Source: Helicoverpa zea
Taxonomy: Eukaryota > Arthropoda > Insecta > Lepidoptera > Noctuidae
Length of the DNA: 64,000 bases
Assembly: GCF_022581195.2 (NCBI RefSeq)
Contig: NC_061474.1
Coordinates: 1,674,001-1,738,000 of the forward strand
Direction: 5' to 3'
Within the stretch, counting starts at the first letter, position 1. Each line of letters begins with the position of its first letter. A model generated the notes under the pieces. That model searched no databases, was not told the origin of the DNA, and was given only the letters and a program-made list of their open reading frames with translations. A program made the position numbers and the translations under genes. Positions 22,634 through 36,352 of this stretch are shown here, piece after piece.

Positions 22634-25600
22634 CACTTCAAAGAAAACTCAGTGTTGTCGAAACATTTTCAATAACAATTTATGAACAACTGCAGCCATT
22701 ATATCGGAGTTTCGCAATAGAAATCTTACAAGTTAATTTTCCGATACCATTAAGCTTTCGGTGTTCACGTTCACACATTTTTCCAAGCACGTCAGTCAAT
22801 TTATTCGGAGTGCCATTCAGACCTTTGAAAGGAGTTCAATAAGGTCAACATGTGACCTTCTATGGCGTCCCCTCCCGACATTTTCACTTACATACGAGAA
22901 ATGAATACCTTTTGGTAATCGCCTACATACTAACCAAGCATAATCTACACACAAGTATTGATAAAGTTTCTGGACGTAGTAGCTATTTATTTCTGTCCAA
23001 AAGTGTCGCATCGAAATCTAAAACTAAATTCAACTAAATTCAACTTTGTCCCGAAAAACATGACAAGGTACATGACGGACAAGTCAAAAAATATTGAAAC
23101 TGTTGCAAGATACGTAGCAATTAAAAAGGCAAAACTAAAATGTATTATTTAAAAACATGGCTGCCCTACAATGCGTGCGTCGGAAGTATTCACATGGGAA
23201 GCTTTGATCGTTATTTTTTATTTCTTTTTTAAACAAACGTTTACGTCAAACGCACGCTTGTGTAAATGTACTTATGGTATTTGTACAGCGAATGTTGAGT
23301 CTATGTTGAAAAACTTTGTATTCATGTTTTGTCTAACCAATGCATTTTACTTTCATTCATTGTTACTTTTTCTATCGTCATTTGTATTAGTATCATGTAC
23401 TGAAGTCTATTGTAGATTAAGTACCTATGTAATGTATGGCTCTTGAAATACACTTATGCTTTGATATTCTATACTCTTACTAAGAGATCAATTACATGAG
23501 CAGGCATATGTCAGTCAAGGCATTTACATATTGCTGGTTCATATTATCAGGTGTATCATTACCTTACTAATTAACCATAGCATCACACTTGTTTAGCATC
23601 ATACCAATTGGAAAATTTCACTTCTTGTGTTTAAGTTCTATGAAAAAGGCGCAATCTGCTTGCCATTGGGCACATAGCCAGGTCCTAGCACGTTACTAAG
23701 AAAATCCTGCTGGAAATTCCCAATAGTCACATCTTGTACTTCTTCTATGCTTTCAACGATAATATTGATATCATCCTCATCATCTTCATATCAGCCAATT
23801 GCCGTCCATAGATCTATCTCTCATTAATTCATTCTTCGGCAATAACAGTTGTTTTCAAATCATTCACACTGCGTACCCATCAAATAACATAATAGGTTTG
23901 TCGACAAAACTTTCAACAACTCAAACAGATAGTCTAGGAACAATAAATTTTCACAATGGCAAAACGGCCGCTGAAATTAAACAAACATACAAACGTACCT
24001 TCCATTACTTAATTAATATTAAAGGTTGAAGTGGTTACAATGAGTGCGCGGACGTACGTACTTTGAAACAATGGGGTCAATATGACGTTCATAAACTACA
24101 TTAGTTATATTTTGTTTTAAATTTTATACGGATTCTTTATTAATAACTGCATCTACTAGTCCAACTGGATGTTTCAGTTTCGCAATTTATCATTATTTAT
24201 GTCACTTACAAGTAGGATTTTTTAAGACAAAGTTTCTAGCTAGCAACAGTATGTTTGAACCCTTAAAAACAGAAAAGGGAAGTTTAAATGTACGCAATGA
24301 TTTCATTCAATTACTCTTAGATTTTCTCTGGTTAGCCATAATTGTTCTCAATTTTCAGCAGCCGACCAAAAATGCCACAAAACACGAGAGTTAACTTAAT
24401 TCTCAGTAAGTGGTAGAAGTTTATATGTTAACAAACTACCTACCAGCCTTACGCAGAACACAATTGAGATATCCATATCTCTCTTTTCAATTAACACAGG
24501 TTAATTAAAACAGCCTCCACCAGTAATTATAACTACATAAAATGATCGTTCGGCGCTCCCCGTATATACCCACCCTATTACCACAACGGAAACCTACCTA
24601 CTATGAAACCTATCTATGTAATAATACGATTCGAAGATAGAGCTAATATTATAAATGCTAATTGATATTTCATTGTTAAACTTTCACGCTTATACTGTTG
24701 GATCAAATTAGGAAATTGTTTCGGAGACAGAAGGGCCTATGAATACAGACACATCACAGGCTAGTTTTGATTAGGGTGCTTGAATTAGTTTCTCCAGTAC
24801 GGATAAATAACTAAGCTGATACGAAAGGTGGAATAATCACTTCATTACCCCAAACTTCAGCTAATGAAGTTAATACACCTACACAAGCTATTCCCAAATC
24901 TGATGATCAGGTACCAGAAGGATCTACAGTCAGACAAAACTAATAATAAACTGTAACCCTAGACTCAATATCAGGTCGATCCACGAGTCCGTACCTTGGC
25001 ATTGAACGTGAGCGACATAGCAATAAGCGTCGGTTTTCCTTCAATGCTCTCTCAGAAAATAAATGTGCCGTCCGAGTATTTTGACGAACTTGCTTTTGAC
25101 CTTGTTTGGGCATTATGGAAATATTGTACTTACTCAAAAGTGCTCATCAATTGAGTTTTGGAAGACGAGAGTATAGATTTAGATTTAGAAGCTTTTAACA
25201 ACGAATGATTCGGGATAATTGAATGACCGTCTGAAGATCTTCTTACTAAAGACTAACTACAAACTTGCGGTTGTTTGCCTTTAGTCTGAGAGCCTATTTT
25301 TTACGAAATTCACTTCACAATCGTTAAAACTGAAAGCAAGTTCCCCATCTATCTCTATCACGGCACTGGAGTGTGAGGGAGAAGTTGAAGCGAGCAAATG
25401 AAAAATACTTTGGGACCCGCCATCCAAGAATGTTGGGTAATAGAAATTTAATTCAGAAGAATTCTCGAGAATACACGTGTTTCGTGTTATTGGCCATTGG
25501 AGTTTTATTGTTCGACATTACTTAGCATTCCAGAAGCTATGTGCAAAGGTATGCTGTGTTCAGGAACTTGAACAGAGCCACCAAGAAGAAAAATTCTAAT

Positions 25601-26519
25601 GGCACTTTCGTTTAAGTGTAAGGGTTTCATCTCAGCGTGAATACAACTATAAAACGTACCTAATCAGACGAAACCGTTGAAAGAAGACTCGTATGCCGTA
25701 CCATTATTTACATATTTAAAGTAAGGTTGAAATCGGCTTCAGCGATCTTCATAAGCTTGAAAAGGTAAAAACACAAGTCCTACAAGCAATATAACTTATT
25801 CAACATTTAGCCCCTGAGGCATCTCAAGGAACAGTTGAACAAGCAATGCACTCTGGAACTCACAAAAGCAATTAGCAAGTCCATTTTGCTTCTAAACTAC
25901 GTCGGTATAGTGACAACTTTGCTTGTGCCATTTGTGGACACTATTGTTATAATTTGGGATTTATTTTCTACACCATTAGAATTTTGGAAATGTTGATGAA
26001 GCAGGATGTTTTGCCGACAAGTTATTATTTAGACCGTTTTTAAAAACCATGAAATAGAAAGAGAGACGATTTGTGACTGAATGTTAATCTACACAGAATC
26101 ATGTTATGTATCTTTGAAAACATAATGCAATGGTGTCAAATATTTTGTGTAGTATAAAATTTGGAGACTACGAACTAGCCCAACCGTCAATTCACTACAG
26201 AATTCCTAATAATAATTCTCGGTTTCACATACTCTAGAATACATTGGCATCACGCAAGTAATAGACAATACCTATTACGTATAGCCTAAGACTTAAGTTA
26301 AAAGCTACGTGTCAGTCTTGTGCTAGTTCAATTGTGAGCTAGTTTCCAGATCACTGCATCTCCTGTGTCCGACTAAGCTTGTCAGCCTCGTTGCGTACGT
26401 TTTAAAAAGAAATTCTCTTTAACCAGACATTCTTTTAGCTTTGTCTACGATTTATGTCTAGGGGAAATTCTTTTTCGTATTTGAAAATTCTCATATGCTT
26501 GTTACTTTCTAGATATCAA
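22634..26519. other. Gene-free intronic DNA
   Basis: No exon is recognised. A short piece near 23785-23815 (TCAGCCAATTGCCGTCC) resembles the complement of an RTE 3' end and may be a tiny relic. Several small frames at 22600-23450 and 24940-25137 show no domain. Confidence 0.45.
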
Positions 26520-26660
26520 AATGATGAAAAGAAATATACTTAATGTCCATATGGCTAGAAAGAATGTAACTTGTGTGGTGAAGAAGAAAAAAATCTTTGC
26601 TGACCCCAAATAAAATTAGGATAAGATCAGGACAATAATGATGAACGACATATCCTTAAG
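26520..26660 (+). mobile_element. Decayed RTE-clade LINE tail
   Basis: The sequence AATGTAACTTGTGTGGTGAA, then GCTGACCCCAAATAAAATTA, then GGATAAGATCAGGACAATAA parallels the better copy at 40140-40256 (a VTCEM-type peptide, ADPK-stop, then a GGGCAGGAGGATGATG-type tail). Only the last 40 or so codons and the 3' UTR are left, with many substitutions. Confidence 0.6.
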
Positions 26661-29600
26661 AATGCGTGAAATATAAAAGAAGCAGAATATTTTACTCAAC
26701 CGTGTGAAAGTGCCGAAAAAATATGTTATCATGAACGCTTCAGAATTTCAAGCTGTTTTTATATTAAAACATAACCACGGCTGAACTTTATAGGTCCTAA
26801 AACCACCGAATGAACATCTGATCCTAGACTTAACGTCGTCTATGTTATGTGGTGTGTATAACTTCCACTTAAAATACGTGATCCAGTTTCATGCAGTCAG
26901 CTTTAAAGATCGTAAAGAGTTAGTATCTGAAAGACTTCCATGAAGCTTTTATCATCAACACTTCATATTATACCAGTAGTTTAAAGAAAAAAAAAATAGG
27001 TTCGTTTTTTGTTCAGTTCAACGATCTACCGCGCGCTGTTCAGATTTGAAATTCTTCATTTTTAGATGGTGAATTTACCGCGCAAGGTTATAGGCAACTT
27101 TTTATCCGGATGGGCAAAGAAGAGCTAATTGGACGCAGACAAAACTGCAAACAGAAGCTAGTGTCCTAAAAAACCTGTACTTTAAGCACAGTATCCAAAC
27201 GCTAGGAAATATCTGAACGAAAACTGAAGCGGAAAAATCCATTAGGCAATGTTCCCACTCAGCCGTTTTACATAATTTATGATAACGAATACTGGACCTC
27301 CTTTTGACAATGAATAATATCCATTGATCTTCCAACAGCTTTAGCCGTCAAAGGGCCAAAGGACGCTTCAGGTGGCAGACTGCAGCCTCTGTGTAGGAAA
27401 GGTTAGATTTTTAGCTGCCCATATTCAGCTTTGGAGCTGGTGGGTAATAAATGGGTCCTTTAAAAATACTCCCAAAATTATCAGAGATATAACTAATGTT
27501 AAAAAATCCGAGACAGTTTTTAAATGTTGCAAAAAAGGACATCGATTAATTGATCCACGTGAAAATAAAGAACACTGAGATCCGAAACTCAATCATAAGA
27601 TCCAATAGACGTTCGACCAAAGTTGAAACTTAACGAGGGGAACAATCGATAAAACGGAAATTAGAGTACAATAGCGAAATGGAATACGGTACCAAATCCC
27701 CACCGAACTTGATTACATTTTAATTGCCGCCAACTGAAATTGATACTTTGTCTTCGTTGTGGAAAGTTAAAAACTCAATTGAATTTTAAAAGGGCTTGGA
27801 GATATTGATACTAGAATCTGGACCTTGTGATACAATGTGGGTGTTTAATGATATTAGAATGTCAAAATACCAAAGTACAAAAGACCTTGCCGTATTTATG
27901 AGGGTGTTTATTTTTGCCACTGAAAATTAATTATCAAAGTAAAAATATATCAACACTATATATTTAAGCTTCGTAAACAAATATTATGTAAAAAGATTAA
28001 CGTTAAGTCAATCACTATTTGCACCCATTTCGGAATAAATCCAAAATCAATTTACAAGTAAGCATCATTAAAAGTGTAATCGATAAAACCCGTTACTACA
28101 CTACTCGATATGCAATACGATTACTGAGAAACAAGCTAAGAACTTAGCGAAAAATTATACTCTTATCAAAATTATTTTCTTTTAGACAGGATGAAAGACT
28201 AAGTTTATCCTGAAGATAGGATCCCAAGCTAAGCTTTCTTCCTTTAGTCTTTTCATTATTTATGTATCTATTTGAAAAAAACAGACGAAAGGTCTGGAAC
28301 TACGAAACGATTGCACAATATTTATAAGCGATTTTTTTATCACTTTTTATCTAAACCGAACGTCAGATAAAATTCTGTCTAGACCCATCTTGGTATTGGA
28401 AAAATCGATATTAAAATTTCGACGATTTGGATTTCCAAAAATTAAAAGCTAAAGCTTAAAGCTAAAGCTTAAAGCTAATTAGGCTCGGAATCAATTTTAA
28501 AAAAATACGTTTTTATTTTTCATACGTGTATGACATTCCAATACCAAAACAAAAATAGATTAATAGAAAATTGAATATTATACAATATAGACGCAATGCT
28601 AAATACTATCATTGTAAACATTGACGTAATAACTCCAGATTTCCTATACATATTTTAATTTATTAAATGTAGGTTTTGCGGTTAGCAACTATTAATATTT
28701 TTATATTTTTCCCGTATTACAGGCATTAAGGTAATGAACTATTTGAAGCTGGGAAACTCCCGTCCTTACCTACTGCATAAAGTTAATAATAATATCTTTA
28801 TTTTCATAAATATTTGTCGCATTTCCGCATGTATATGCAACAAGCAATTACTTTATTGTTGCACAAAACCCAACTATTTCCTTTTGTCTATGCTATTTTT
28901 ATATCGAAAATCAGAACACCATTTTGGATTTGGAGCTAAATAAATAACCCCTCGTGAAGAATTTCCATTGCTTCAAGAACCAAAAAATATAGGTACGTCA
29001 AAAAAATACAATCCACAATCGGAAACCAATCCAGAAGATAGAACCAAAGGTTCGTTCCGAATAATTTCGTCGTCAGTACCACACAGCCTAAGCCAGGAAA
29101 GCTATAAATGACAGTAGGCTCCATAAAACTGAAGTGTTTGTCTGACTACCATAACAGATATTTATGATCTTGTTGAATTACCAAGGGAGCAAAAGGAAAA
29201 CAGGACAGTGTAATAATACAGATATCCATTTGGCTGACATTTCTAATACAATCTACATATTATGCGACTAGCTTCCCTTGGTTGTTTTAGCAGTCTCCCT
29301 CAATGGATGGGTTATCTAACATTGAAGGAATTTTTCAAATCGGACCTGAGATTGCCACGTTCAAGCAAATTAGTATAGACTGGTAGCTTAAAAACTGGCC
29401 CTTATGTAAGTATGCCAGGGAACCTTATTACGCTAAATAGATGTCCGTGAAAAAGTGCACAATTACTTTCTGTTAGTGACATAGCAACCACATGTCCAAG
29501 CAGATACGATAGATTCTGATAAGACAAGGAGTTCAGATATACTCAGTTCGAGAAACGTCATCATCCGCAATGATAAACCAACATTGATTGACGTTATGAA

Positions 29601-30156
29601 AGAAAGACCGAATCTAAAGCTGAAGCACCTTAGACAAGTTTATTCTAAAGAGGTGTAACTCCATTTATTAAAATTTCAAGGTGTGGACGACGATAATCGC
29701 TCATAGCACAATAGCCGTTCATATGAAATGCCCCTAACTTACCAGACAATAGTCCCTCCCATAAACTCTGCACTGAGTTAGGATTTTTGGGAAGACATAG
29801 AATGGTTAAGCCTCTTATCGACCCACGCAACTCCTGGCTGGGTCACCACAATAGTTCATTCGGATTTGAATTCAGGAGATCTTTTGGTTTCGTTCACAGG
29901 CTGATTTTTGGTTTCCGTTTCTATGTAAGGGTCTCGTGAACCCATTTTTACTGTTGTGTATTTTTTTTACATCTTCGTCGATTTAAATAACGAGAATGAA
30001 AAGAGAAAATAGATGAATAATTCTTCAAGCGTCTTCGGAATACCGATCATCTCCAGGCCTGAACTATCTTAGAATTAAGTTTCCTGTATATACATATATT
30101 CATTCGCAAGCAAAAGGTACGCATCAATCTTACTTTTAAAAAAATAAAACACTTAC
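26661..30156. other. Gene-free intronic DNA next to Gprk2 exon 2
   Basis: No further exon is recognised. A short direct repeat of AAAGCTAAAGCTT lies at 28444-28477. The small frames at 27102-29830 have no recognisable domain. Confidence 0.5.
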
Positions 30157-30252
30157 CTATTTTTGTTTTTATATCTAAACATTGTGATATGTGTGGGAAC
30201 TGAAGGATTTTACGCCACTTCTTGCTTTTGCCCTTATTGCTATCGGAACCTC
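30157..30252 (-). CDS. Gprk2: G protein-coupled receptor kinase (GRK4/5/6 class), coding exon 2
   Basis: On the minus strand a polypyrimidine acceptor (TTTCTGTTTGTTTCAG) is followed by 96 bp and the donor GTAAGT. The exon begins with two bases that complete the phase-1 codon left by exon 1 and encodes KGKSKKWRKILQFPHISQC plus a short downstream stretch (LDIKTKI), ending again in phase 1. This is the N-terminal segment just before the RGS-homology domain. In GRK5-type kinases the basic KGKSKKW region takes part in phospholipid binding and receptor coupling. From memory it is essentially identical to Drosophila Gprk2 up to ISQC. The kinase phosphorylates activated GPCRs; Gprk2 in flies also acts on Smoothened in Hedgehog signalling. 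Exon 3 onward is not in view. Confidence 0.93.
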
Positions 30253-30447
30253 CTGAAACAAACAGAAAACGTACTAAGTATTGTTAAAATAACAGATTTG
30301 TTTATTTGCTCTGAACATTTTTGGGAACAGGAAAAGGAAAGGGGCTATCTCTGTTTTTGTTTATTTATATTTGTAAATCATAACATCATTATCATCAGCA
30401 TAGTCTTTTGTAAAGTTGGCTTGGGCTCCTGGTCGAACTAGATATAA

Positions 30448-30640
30448 AGTACCAGTGTTGTACATGGAGCTTGAGCTTATTTGACCTTCTCAATCCAGTA
30501 ACTCGGACAACCCTGCGGTAAGATCCATTGTAAGACCGTCTGTCTTCTGATGAATGATCAGCCACAGTAGTACCGACTGTCAAAATGTTCAAATAAAAGT
30601 CAGGACCCACCAATACAATGAGCCTCCCGAAAAGCACAAT
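30448..30640 (-). repeat. LINE-tail repeat C, copy 2
   Basis: Reverse orientation. It contains TACCAGTGTTGTACATGGAG, TTGACCTTCTCAATCCAGTA and ACTCGGACAACCC, then a CCGACTGTCAAAATGTTCAA block equivalent to that at 14490-14510. It is the most decayed of the four copies and lies only 200 bp upstream of Gprk2 exon 2 in gene orientation. Confidence 0.6.
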
Positions 30641-31144
30641 AACTCGTCATAATATCATACTCATCCACAGACCGACCTAAAACGTCTAATTCGACGACTA
30701 CAGCATACTTAACATAACATAAGTTAATTATATACATCTACACAAACTAATACCGAATTCACTATCGATAAGTTTCGCTCTCATTGTGTCTCGTTTCAAA
30801 ATGCTGAAACAACCGACAACAATGCAAATTCATTACGCTAATTAAAAATAAGTCTATCTTGAAAACTTAATTGAAAATGCCACTGAACTCAAAACACCAC
30901 ATGAAAGTAGGAAAATAATTAAATTAATGAAACATAATACTTTCAATTCAATTTATCAATTAAATTATGACGATTACAAATGGCTAACATGTCATACACG
31001 AGCACACTTTCTCTAGAATATACAAGTTTTATCATAGAGATTATAATCAACATGTTATAAAAGGTGTTCTAATTAATCTTTGATCACTATCTACACCGGG
31101 GCGGTACTTTGCTGAACTAATTACACTTTTTCCTAATAAATTAA

Positions 31145-31530
31145 GCGACAATATTCATGTTGCGATATCAAAATTATGTCGCATAGAGATTGTGAGGTTA
31201 AACCACCTCCCCCTCATGGAGCACAAAATGATGAACAGAGATGTCATAACGCAGAATATCCCAAGAAAGTAGCGCGCCAAAATCTCATACGCTTTCTTTG
31301 GAACCAACCTATTATTTTCAAAATAAAAACACCGATCAGTCAAGACCAATCTTTGACAGATTGGTTTTGATTTGACAAGGAAACCACACGACTCGTTCTA
31401 GTAACTGATCACGCCTATCGTACGTTACATTAACCTACACTGTAGGTTAATGTAACGCAATGTGTCCTACAGGATTGCGCTTGACCTGCCTTCCTTATGG
31501 CATCTCCGCTATCTTTCCTTCCTCCGTGCC
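31145..31530 (+). repeat. Dispersed repeat A, copy 3 (diverged) with a perfect hairpin
   Basis: Blocks shared with 16060-16482 include AAGAAAGTAGCGCGCCAAAA, CTTTCTTTGG, GTAACTGATC, GACCTGCCT and TATCTTTCCTTCCTCCGTG. Where copy 2 has a plain stretch, this copy holds a perfect 17-bp inverted repeat with a one-base loop (31423-31457). Overlapping short frames on both strands are not supported as genes. Confidence 0.6.
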
Positions 31531-32291
31531 ACCCCTGAACTGGTGAAGTGTTATCGAGTATTTGACTCCAGATTTTCGAGAAAAAGTATCATCAAATGTC
31601 ATTGAGAAGGCTACTTTATCGTAATTTTATCGATTTATCTCCCAATTAACCTCGTTATTTAGCGTCAAGGAGGGATGAATCTGGAGTAGGTACTGTGAGA
31701 GATTTTGAGGTTAAAAGATCTTCCTTCAGAATCTTTTAATATGAAATTGATATTTTTAGTACCTATACACCCTCACTAAACGCATCATACTGTTTCTCAA
31801 TAGTTTACTATTGTTTTAATAATATTATTATTATTCACATTAAACGTATGAAATAGGTTGTCGTCCAACTGAACTTTCTATTCATATGGTACGTATGTGC
31901 ATCTGAAAGTTTCATTTCAGAATATCTTCTGATAACTCAATACCAGTAGGTAAATCATATTTATTAAATGATTGTTTTACCTGCTTGTGCAAACGGTAAC
32001 TTTCAGAGTATTAATTATTATGTTCATTAAAATATTTGTCCGTACGTCAATTGTCGTCAATGACGATTTCATTGGCAGATGTAAATTAGCGAATGATATA
32101 CTTAATAATATTCAATTCAATATGTATTGAAAATATATTTGTATTGAACAAATATATTTTCAATTGTTATATCATATGTTCTTATATGGTTAAAATATGT
32201 ACATACCTAAATACAGTAAGTGTGTGTCAGTGTTTAGGGTCGTTGGTATTTGTTATCATCAAATCGGTTTTTTTTTCTCATCTTTCCTAAG
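31531..32291. other. Gene-free intronic DNA
   Basis: AT-rich. A 17-bp inverted repeat, ATTGAAAATATATTTGT at 32126-32142 against its complement at 32148-32164, would form a small stem; nothing else is seen. Confidence 0.5.
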
Positions 32292-32593
32292 TATTAACAC
32301 TATTGATTTCTGACACTTACGCGAATATTAGACATTTAAATAAAACTACTTTTACGGATTTTATCGCGTTATATTAATATTATTTAATCCCGACGTTTCG
32401 GATCCTTTACAGCATCCATGGTCACGAGCAGACTAAGGTGTTGGTCGTCTTGATATATTAGTTACAAACATCTTGATATATTAGTTACCGTGACCATGGA
32501 TGCTGTAAAGGATCCGAAACGTCGGGATTAAATAATATTAATATAACGCGATAAAATCCGTAAAAGTAGTTTTATTTAAATATTAACACTATT
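32292..32593. mobile_element. Foldback (palindromic) insertion with 13-bp TSD
   Basis: The 13-mer TATTAACACTATT flanks the insert at 32292-32304 and 32581-32593. Inside, 92-bp arms (32334-32425 and 32490-32581) are exact or near-exact reverse complements, each containing CCCGACGTTTCGGATCC or its complement and CCATGGTCAC. A 64-bp centre separates them. The left end has 29 bp outside the palindrome. The GACGTTTCGG/CATCCATGGTCACG string is, from memory, part of a very abundant lepidopteran repeat. A 13-bp duplication fits LINE-type insertion better than cut-and-paste. Confidence 0.88.
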
Positions 32594-35500
32594 ATTAATT
32601 TTATTGTAGTAGAACTTCTTTTAACAGACTACTTAAATGTGTTGAACCAGGTACATTTCTTCTATTATTTTTTATCAACGCATTTTCTTTCATCAATATT
32701 ACGGGCATCTTCACTTTAACAACACATCACACCTTTATATACCACAAACACCAAGTGGTAGCAACGGTACTAATTACAATTTTACGACCAATAATAAATT
32801 AAATAAACGCAAGTATGCGACCACGTAGTCGGTCGAATCCGCGACCACGACTTTACGACCGTACTTCATTCTGTTCGCAATCCTCAAACGTTTTCATTTA
32901 CAGTCAAATTGAAATAAATACACAGCTTAGAGCGATTAACCAACCGGATTCGCCAAAAGCACAAATCTCGAAAGAGGACATAGGTTAGACTCGGGAACAC
33001 CAATTTTTTGGAACCATGCAACTAGTATGACGTTTCATAAGAGCTTGTAAAGGCCTATTTGAAATATATAAAACATTTGGCATTGACTAACGAGGAATCG
33101 CAACAAATGACAAATATCGATAACTCTATCAAGTATTTTCGATCACATCAAACAAACACAAGCTTAAATGTAGCTACGTGTATGCGTAGCGCTTTTGTTC
33201 TTTTAGTAGAGGTGTAAACACTGTAATATCGTGTCCAGTTGTTAAAATTATCGTAGCTACTCAGTTTAAAATAAACATTTCTGTTTCTTTTAAGTATGAG
33301 CGTGTCTTCATTGACGGAGTTAAGATTTGCGGATTACTCACGATCTTCGATTAGCTATATCACTGCTTCTTGATCGTCGAGAGATAAGATTGTGTTAAAA
33401 TAACCTCGTAATAGTTTTTACTGGGTTATTGCATACAAGATTTAATCGAATATGTACTCGCTAACTTGCAAACTTTCAACAATATCGAATCAGTATCGCA
33501 GGAGAAAGATACTACTGATAATAAGCACATAGGTAACCTTTCAATCTTAAACAGAGGTCAGAAACCGAACTGGGCTATTATAATTGTCAGATTAGCAGTT
33601 ATTGTGGTCATTTACGACCGAGGAGAACAGAAAAAAACCCACGAAATAAGGAAATACTTTGGCCAACTAACGGAATTCTAACCACAAAGGTTATTCAAAT
33701 TCCGACATCATAGCGAAAATATGTAGGCATACATTTCCAAAGAAATCGAAGGGCGAATAAAATTTTATGAAGAAATAAGAACCCCTATTACTGAAAATGC
33801 CTTGCCTTCCGTCAATAGAGACCCTAAGTGTTGATAGGTTCCCCCTGGTGGTCCACTTAACGGACATTTTCCCTTTCTCAGATTACATCATCATTATTAC
33901 GAATTTCTGGATTTTCTGATAGGCACTTGAATGTCATGGTCGATAAGAGAACTCAAGATCTGATAAGTTTTGTTTTGTAGTATTGAACTGACGTTTGTTC
34001 AGTGATCATACAAGAAGTTGCTTTAAAGACATTTATTTCCAAAATGTTCGAGTATTCTCAAAATTACGTTTCACAATCCGCTTGAGCGTCTACTGAGACA
34101 CGTTTAACGGGTCAATAGTTCATCAAAAACGGCATTGGATTGTGGTGACGATACGTTTTAGACTACGCACTCGGACTATCCCAAACACTGATATGGCAAC
34201 CAAACTAATAAATAAAAATAAATAAATAATAAATAAAAAATCTAAAGCAACTACCCAAGAAGATTTACTTTTAGAAAAAAGTAACACAACAGCTGCGGCC
34301 AAAACTATCAAACATAAGAACATTCGAAAAGAAACGTAGCTTGGAACTTCCTAATCGTATTTAGATCCACTTTCCATATCTGAACATAACAATAAAATAA
34401 CAAAACGTGTTTGCGACCAGTCTACGGTCCACTCTCAACGTCATGGTTTATAAATGAATTCAATCAAAAGTGGGTCTCCTGCGCCGGCCGATTCACCACT
34501 TAATCAAATCATATTTTATAATGACGTCTAAATAATGAACTCTTGTTTCGTCGGGTGAGTGAAACTGTGAAATCTCCGAGCCTTTTTTAGGGCTGGCTTG
34601 AGGTAGATTTAATTTTAGGAAACTGTTGTCTTCAAACGGAATTTGAAGTGGTTTTAAAATCTCAATCTATATTAAGAGCCAAAGCTCCAGTGCTGATACG
34701 ATTTAAGTAATATCAAAGAATGATAAAATCCTTGCGATCCACCAATACTTGGAAATCATTCTCCTGTAGACCTGACTTTACAAAGTACTCGCCTAAAACC
34801 AATGTTTTAAAGCTCAGAGTACTTACAACAAAATCTTAACTTACGACCGCTCTATTGAATAACTTGAACTGTTTTCGCTAACTCAAGAACGTTAATTTTG
34901 GAGCCATTGTCAGAACATTTGGGAGGACGCGCCGCCCTTGAAACTTGAACAACAATTGATAAATGGGCCGAATCTCTCCTTCTTAAGCTCTTTATTAAAA
35001 TTCTTGTTGATAAAAGCCTTAACAAATTGCAATTGACCGAAAATTTCGAGAGACAGGTTAATAAATTATAACTTGTTAGGAAATATAAAGACGTGCTTAA
35101 CTGTGACTAAACATGCATGTGGTTTTACAAAACGGACATGATCAAAGGATAAAAATGTTAATAAGTTAACCGTTAGGAATGGAAGTACCAGAATAATTTT
35201 TGTCATTTGTATTAAATCTGACACAAAAAGTACATTCATATAAAGTTCTAGCTGTCCTCGATAATATTCAGTCCTTCGAAAGCTACTAAAAAAAATGAAC
35301 CAACTACATAAAATTAGCTAATGAGCGTGAGCTTTCTCCAGACAACAAGGATATAATATGATAATTTTCATCCGGTAATATAAACTTAAGATGCTAACAG
35401 AACCGTGGGAAAATCCTAGCAAGACAAGTTCGTTCGGAATCGTTCGCACCGAAGCAATGATTGTCGACCTTAATGATTCATAACAGTACTATAAACGGTA

Positions 35501-36086
35501 ACTGTTGTAACCACACTTATTGTGATCTAAGAGGTTATTAAACCCACCAGACACTAAAAAACATTTTACAAAATCATAAGTCATTTTTCGTCGCCAAATT
35601 AACTTGATAACATCGAAAAAGATCTCTCTATCTTATTTATGAGTACATTCTGATATTCCACACTTTTATGTTTTCACTTTATTATCAAATCAGCATGAAT
35701 TTACAATAAATTCGACCATATTTCTCTCTTTCTTTTAACTACAGAGTATTGGAAAAATAACTTTGTAGGGAAGACACATATTTGGCATATATTATAGCAA
35801 TAAAGGGATAATAAAAATGAAACAGAAATATTTTGTGAGGACGACAATATTGCGAGGGACTTGGAGACAGTGTGACAAGGTTCTATCGATCCCGGGGGTC
35901 GTCCGCCCCTTTACTATTTTTGTCAAAAAGACCTAAAACTTGAGAACCCACGCACCCTCGCCTAGCGGTTGCGCAAAATTATTTTATTATCATATTAGCA
36001 TCGGAATAGTCGAGGTCTGCTATTTTTTCTTTCTAGAAATGTCTGGTTTTTTCCTCATGTTTTGAGTTGTACCTAACGATAGCATT
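32594..36086. other. Gene-free intronic DNA
   Basis: No exon or bounded element is recognised. Small GC-richer patches at 32815-32870 (repeated GCGACCACG) and 35890-35970 (CGGGGGTCGTCCGCCCCTTT) are unidentified and may be old repeat fragments. Confidence 0.5.
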
Positions 36087-36352
36087 ATAAAGCTGGGTAC
36101 TCACTTAGAAGTGTAGCACGTAACGTATCAGATACGGTATCAACCTGCAAGTGGGTACGGCTCGTCCACGGTCCTCACGAGCACACTGCGAGCCGCCTTT
36201 GTGTTCGCAGCGAAACCGCCACTCGGCGGGTCACTGCGAGCGTCCAGCACTCCACGCGCGAGCGGCTTGCAGCGGGCTCGTGCCTACGTACTCACTTGAT
36301 ACCGTATCTGATACGTTACGTGCTACACTGCTAAGTGAGTACCCAGCTTTAT
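36087..36352. mobile_element. MITE, 266 bp, about 57-bp inverted repeats
   Basis: Left end ATAAAGCTGGGTACTCACTT and right end AAGTGAGTACCCAGCTTTAT are complementary, and the arms continue through ACGTAACGTATCAGATACGG on the left and its complement on the right. One small mismatch (AGAAGTG against its partner) interrupts them. The centre is GC-rich (CGCGCGAGCGGCTTGC). No target duplication can be fixed. The frames on both strands across it are not genes. Confidence 0.88.

Larger units (their letters stand above)
1..30156 (-). other. Gprk2: Gprk2 intron 2 (partial, inferred)
   Basis: Everything left of the exon 2 splice donor (GTAAGT on the minus strand, plus-strand 30156-30151) is read as intron 2 of the GRK gene. 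The next conserved block of the family contains Q-P-I-G-R; I looked by eye for its reverse-complement codon pattern across 1-30156 and saw none, so exon 3 is probably beyond position 1. This is an inference from absence: a small or diverged exon could have been missed. The interval holds only dispersed repeats, listed separately. Confidence 0.6.

Noticed and set aside
30163..30441. 92-codon plus-strand frame
   Set aside because: It is antisense to Gprk2 exon 2; the conserved coding signal is on the minus strand.
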